A stretch of 5,979 nt of DNA, from NCBI GenBank assembly GCA_030673205.1, contig DAOVJP010000093.1, forward strand, positions 1-5,979, written 5' to 3'. Positions 4,520 through 5,979 of this stretch are shown here, one piece after another. Below the pieces are notes generated by a model. That model was not told where the DNA came from. It saw only the letters and a program-made list of their open reading frames with translations, and searched no databases. This DNA comes from Thermoplasmata archaeon. Its GTDB lineage: Archaea > Thermoplasmatota > Thermoplasmata > JAGHBH01. Each line of letters begins with the position of its first letter. Position 1 is the first letter of the stretch. The translations under genes were made by a program, and so were the position numbers.

Positions 4520-5979
4520 ATGGCTACTCTGGAATCGACACAGGAGCTGGAAAAACTGAGGGGTGAGCTCAAGGCTAGGAGAAACAAGGGGAGGACGCGT
4601 ATAGCCCTGTGCTCTGGAACAGGCTGTCACGCCTCTGGCAGTGATACGTTGGCCATGGAATTCCAAGAGCAATTGAAGAAATGCGGATTGGCCGACGAGG
4701 TAGAGATACAGAGGACAGGGTGTCATGGCTTTTGCGAGATGGGCCCGATAGTGGTCATCCATCCACAGGAGATATGCTATCTGCAGGTCAAGGTAGACGA
4801 TGTCCAGGAGATAGTCGTCAAAACGATAAAAGAGGGAACGATCATCGAACGCCTTCTCTACACAGACCCTTCCACCGGTGAGAAGGTAGCAAAGGAGTCA
4901 GACATACCATTCTACAAACACCAGCAGAGGATAATATTTGCAAGCAACAGCAGCAATGACCCAAGGGACATCGATAGCTATATCGCGTTGGATGGTTACA
5001 AGGCGCTGGCGAAGGCCCTTACCAAGATGAGCCCAGAAGAGGTCCTTGAAGAGGTGGACCGTGCAGACCTTAGAGGGCGCGGTGGTGGCGGGTTCCCCGC
5101 AGGAAAGAAATGGCAGACCACCCGAGACGCCCCTGGCGACACAAAATATGTCGTGGTCAACTGCGACGAAGGGGATCCGGGTGCGTTCATGGACAGAAGC
5201 ATCATGGAAGGAAACCCGCATCTGGTGATGGAGGGCCTTATCCTGGGAGGATATGCCATCGGCGCCAACACAGGTTACATCTATGTTCGCCAGGAATATC
5301 CGCTGGCTGTGGAGAACACACAGAGGGCCATCCGACAGGCTGAAGAATATGGGCTGCTCGGAAAGAACATTCTAGGGTCGGGATTCGACTTCGAGATCCA
5401 TGTCCACATGGGAGCTGGGGCTTTCGTATCTGGGGAGTCCAGCGCACTCATGTCCGCGATAGAGGGAAAGGTCGGAGAACCCCGCTCAAAATATGTTCAC
5501 ACCTCTGTCAAGGGTCTCTGGGACAAACCGACGAACCTCAACAACGTGGAAACCTGGGCGAATGTGCCGTTCATACTGAACAAAGGATCGGACTGGTTCC
5601 GCGGCATTGGCACCGAAGGCAACAACGGTACGAAGATATTCTCCCTTGTGGGGAAAGTGAACAATACCGGCCTGGTCGAAGTCCCCATGGGAACCACGAT
5701 ACGGGAGATCGTCTACGACATAGGAGGAGGCATACCGAATGGAAAGAAGTTCAAAGCCATACAGACCGGTGGACCATCCGGAGGGTGCATTCCTGAGAAA
5801 TTCCTCGACCTTCCCGTTGACTTCGACGAACTCTACAAAAAGGATTCCATGATGGGCTCCGGTGGCATGATAGTCATGGATGAGGACACATGTATGGTGG
5901 ACATCGCCCGGTATTTCGTAGACTTCCTCTCCCAAGAATCCTGTGGAAAATGTGTTCCGTGCCGCGAGGGGTTGAAACA
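4520..5979 (+). CDS. nuoF: NuoF/HydB/HndC-type FMN and Fe-S subunit, 3'-truncated
   Basis: Flavin subunit of an NAD(P)H-linked electron-transfer or bifurcating complex. 486 codons are visible with no stop; the family is usually about 600 residues. Domains: thioredoxin-like [2Fe-2S] ferredoxin (about 26-105) with C31/C36 and C68/C72; FMN/NAD(P)-binding core (about 140-375) with RGRGGGGFPAGKKW (185-198), NCDEGDPGAFMDR (214-226) and GAGAFVSGESSAL (298-310); SLBB domain (about 378-435); and the start of the C-terminal [4Fe-4S] motif, C475/C478/C481, the fourth ligand lying beyond the window. The extra N-terminal ferredoxin and the GDPGAF motif resemble HydB/HndC rather than respiratory NuoF. S304 and S307 replace Cys and the second Glu of the usual CGEE motif. 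It is in an operon with the RHH-NuoE gene. Possible partners include an [FeFe]-hydrogenase, formate dehydrogenase or another oxidoreductase; none is visible. Electron acceptor and NAD versus NADP preference cannot be read here. Confidence 0.95.
   Translation, partial: MATLESTQELEKLRGELKARRNKGRTRIALCSGTGCHASGSDTLAMEFQEQLKKCGLADEVEIQRTGCHGFCEMGPIVVIHPQEICYLQVKVDDVQEIVVKTIKEGTIIERLLYTDPSTGEKVAKESDIPFYKHQQRIIFASNSSNDPRDIDSYIALDGYKALAKALTKMSPEEVLEEVDRADLRGRGGGGFPAGKKWQTTRDAPGDTKYVVVNCDEGDPGAFMDRSIMEGNPHLVMEGLILGGYAIGANTGYIYVRQEYPLAVENTQRAIRQAEEYGLLGKNILGSGFDFEIHVHMGAGAFVSGESSALMSAIEGKVGEPRSKYVHTSVKGLWDKPTNLNNVETWANVPFILNKGSDWFRGIGTEGNNGTKIFSLVGKVNNTGLVEVPMGTTIREIVYDIGGGIPNGKKFKAIQTGGPSGGCIPEKFLDLPVDFDELYKKDSMMGSGGMIVMDEDTCMVDIARYFVDFLSQESCGKCVPCREGLK

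Noticed and set aside
4175..4762. 195-residue minus-strand frame opposite nuoE and nuoF
   Set aside because: It spans the junction of two firmly identified plus-strand genes and has no recognisable domain.
5486..5935. 149-residue minus-strand frame opposite nuoF
   Set aside because: It is antisense to the conserved SLBB and FMN regions of nuoF, with no motif support.
1..5979. CRISPR arrays, tRNA or rRNA genes, insertion sequences
   Set aside because: No regularly spaced repeats, tRNA-like cloverleaf, rRNA-like segment, transposase frame or terminal inverted repeats were seen. Nearly all of the window is accounted for by coding sequence.

Overview
The window most likely comes from an anaerobic archaeon, possibly of the Thermoplasmatota/Euryarchaeota side. 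The class-level guess is weak. Evidence for archaea: AT-rich archaeal TATA-box-like promoters (TTTAAATA and TTAATATA), one placed so that its transcript would be nearly leaderless; heavy use of ATA, AGG and AGA codons in genes of moderate GC; and ribbon-helix-helix (RHH) regulators of archaeal style. All assignments below rest on reading motifs, not on a database search.

Layout, left to right. (1) Positions 1-2976 (+): the 3' five-sixths of a single-chain pyruvate:ferredoxin oxidoreductase (NifJ type), cut by the window start. (2) 2977-3053: a short convergent gap with no convincing terminator. (3) 3054-3584 (-): an RHH protein with an unrecognised C-terminal domain. (4) 3585-3787: an AT-rich divergent intergenic region, rich in palindromes, with a promoter for each direction. 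(5) 3788-4519 (+): a NuoE-type [2Fe-2S] subunit carrying an N-terminal RHH DNA-binding domain and a charged helical linker. (6) 4520-5979 (+): a NuoF/HydB/HndC-type flavin and Fe-S subunit that starts directly after the previous stop codon and runs off the window end.

How the genes fit together. PFOR would oxidise pyruvate to acetyl-CoA and CO2 and reduce ferredoxin. The NuoE-NuoF pair is the diaphorase-like module that exchanges electrons with NAD(P)H in bifurcating hydrogenases, formate dehydrogenases and related complexes. Its catalytic partner should lie downstream, outside the window. Ferredoxin is the plausible common currency, but the sequence does not prove the genes are coupled.

The main point of interest is the RHH-NuoE fusion, opposite a second RHH gene across a shared palindrome-rich promoter region. 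It suggests an electron-transfer subunit that may also act as a redox-responsive regulator of its own operon, by analogy with the RHH-containing bacterial flavoenzyme PutA.
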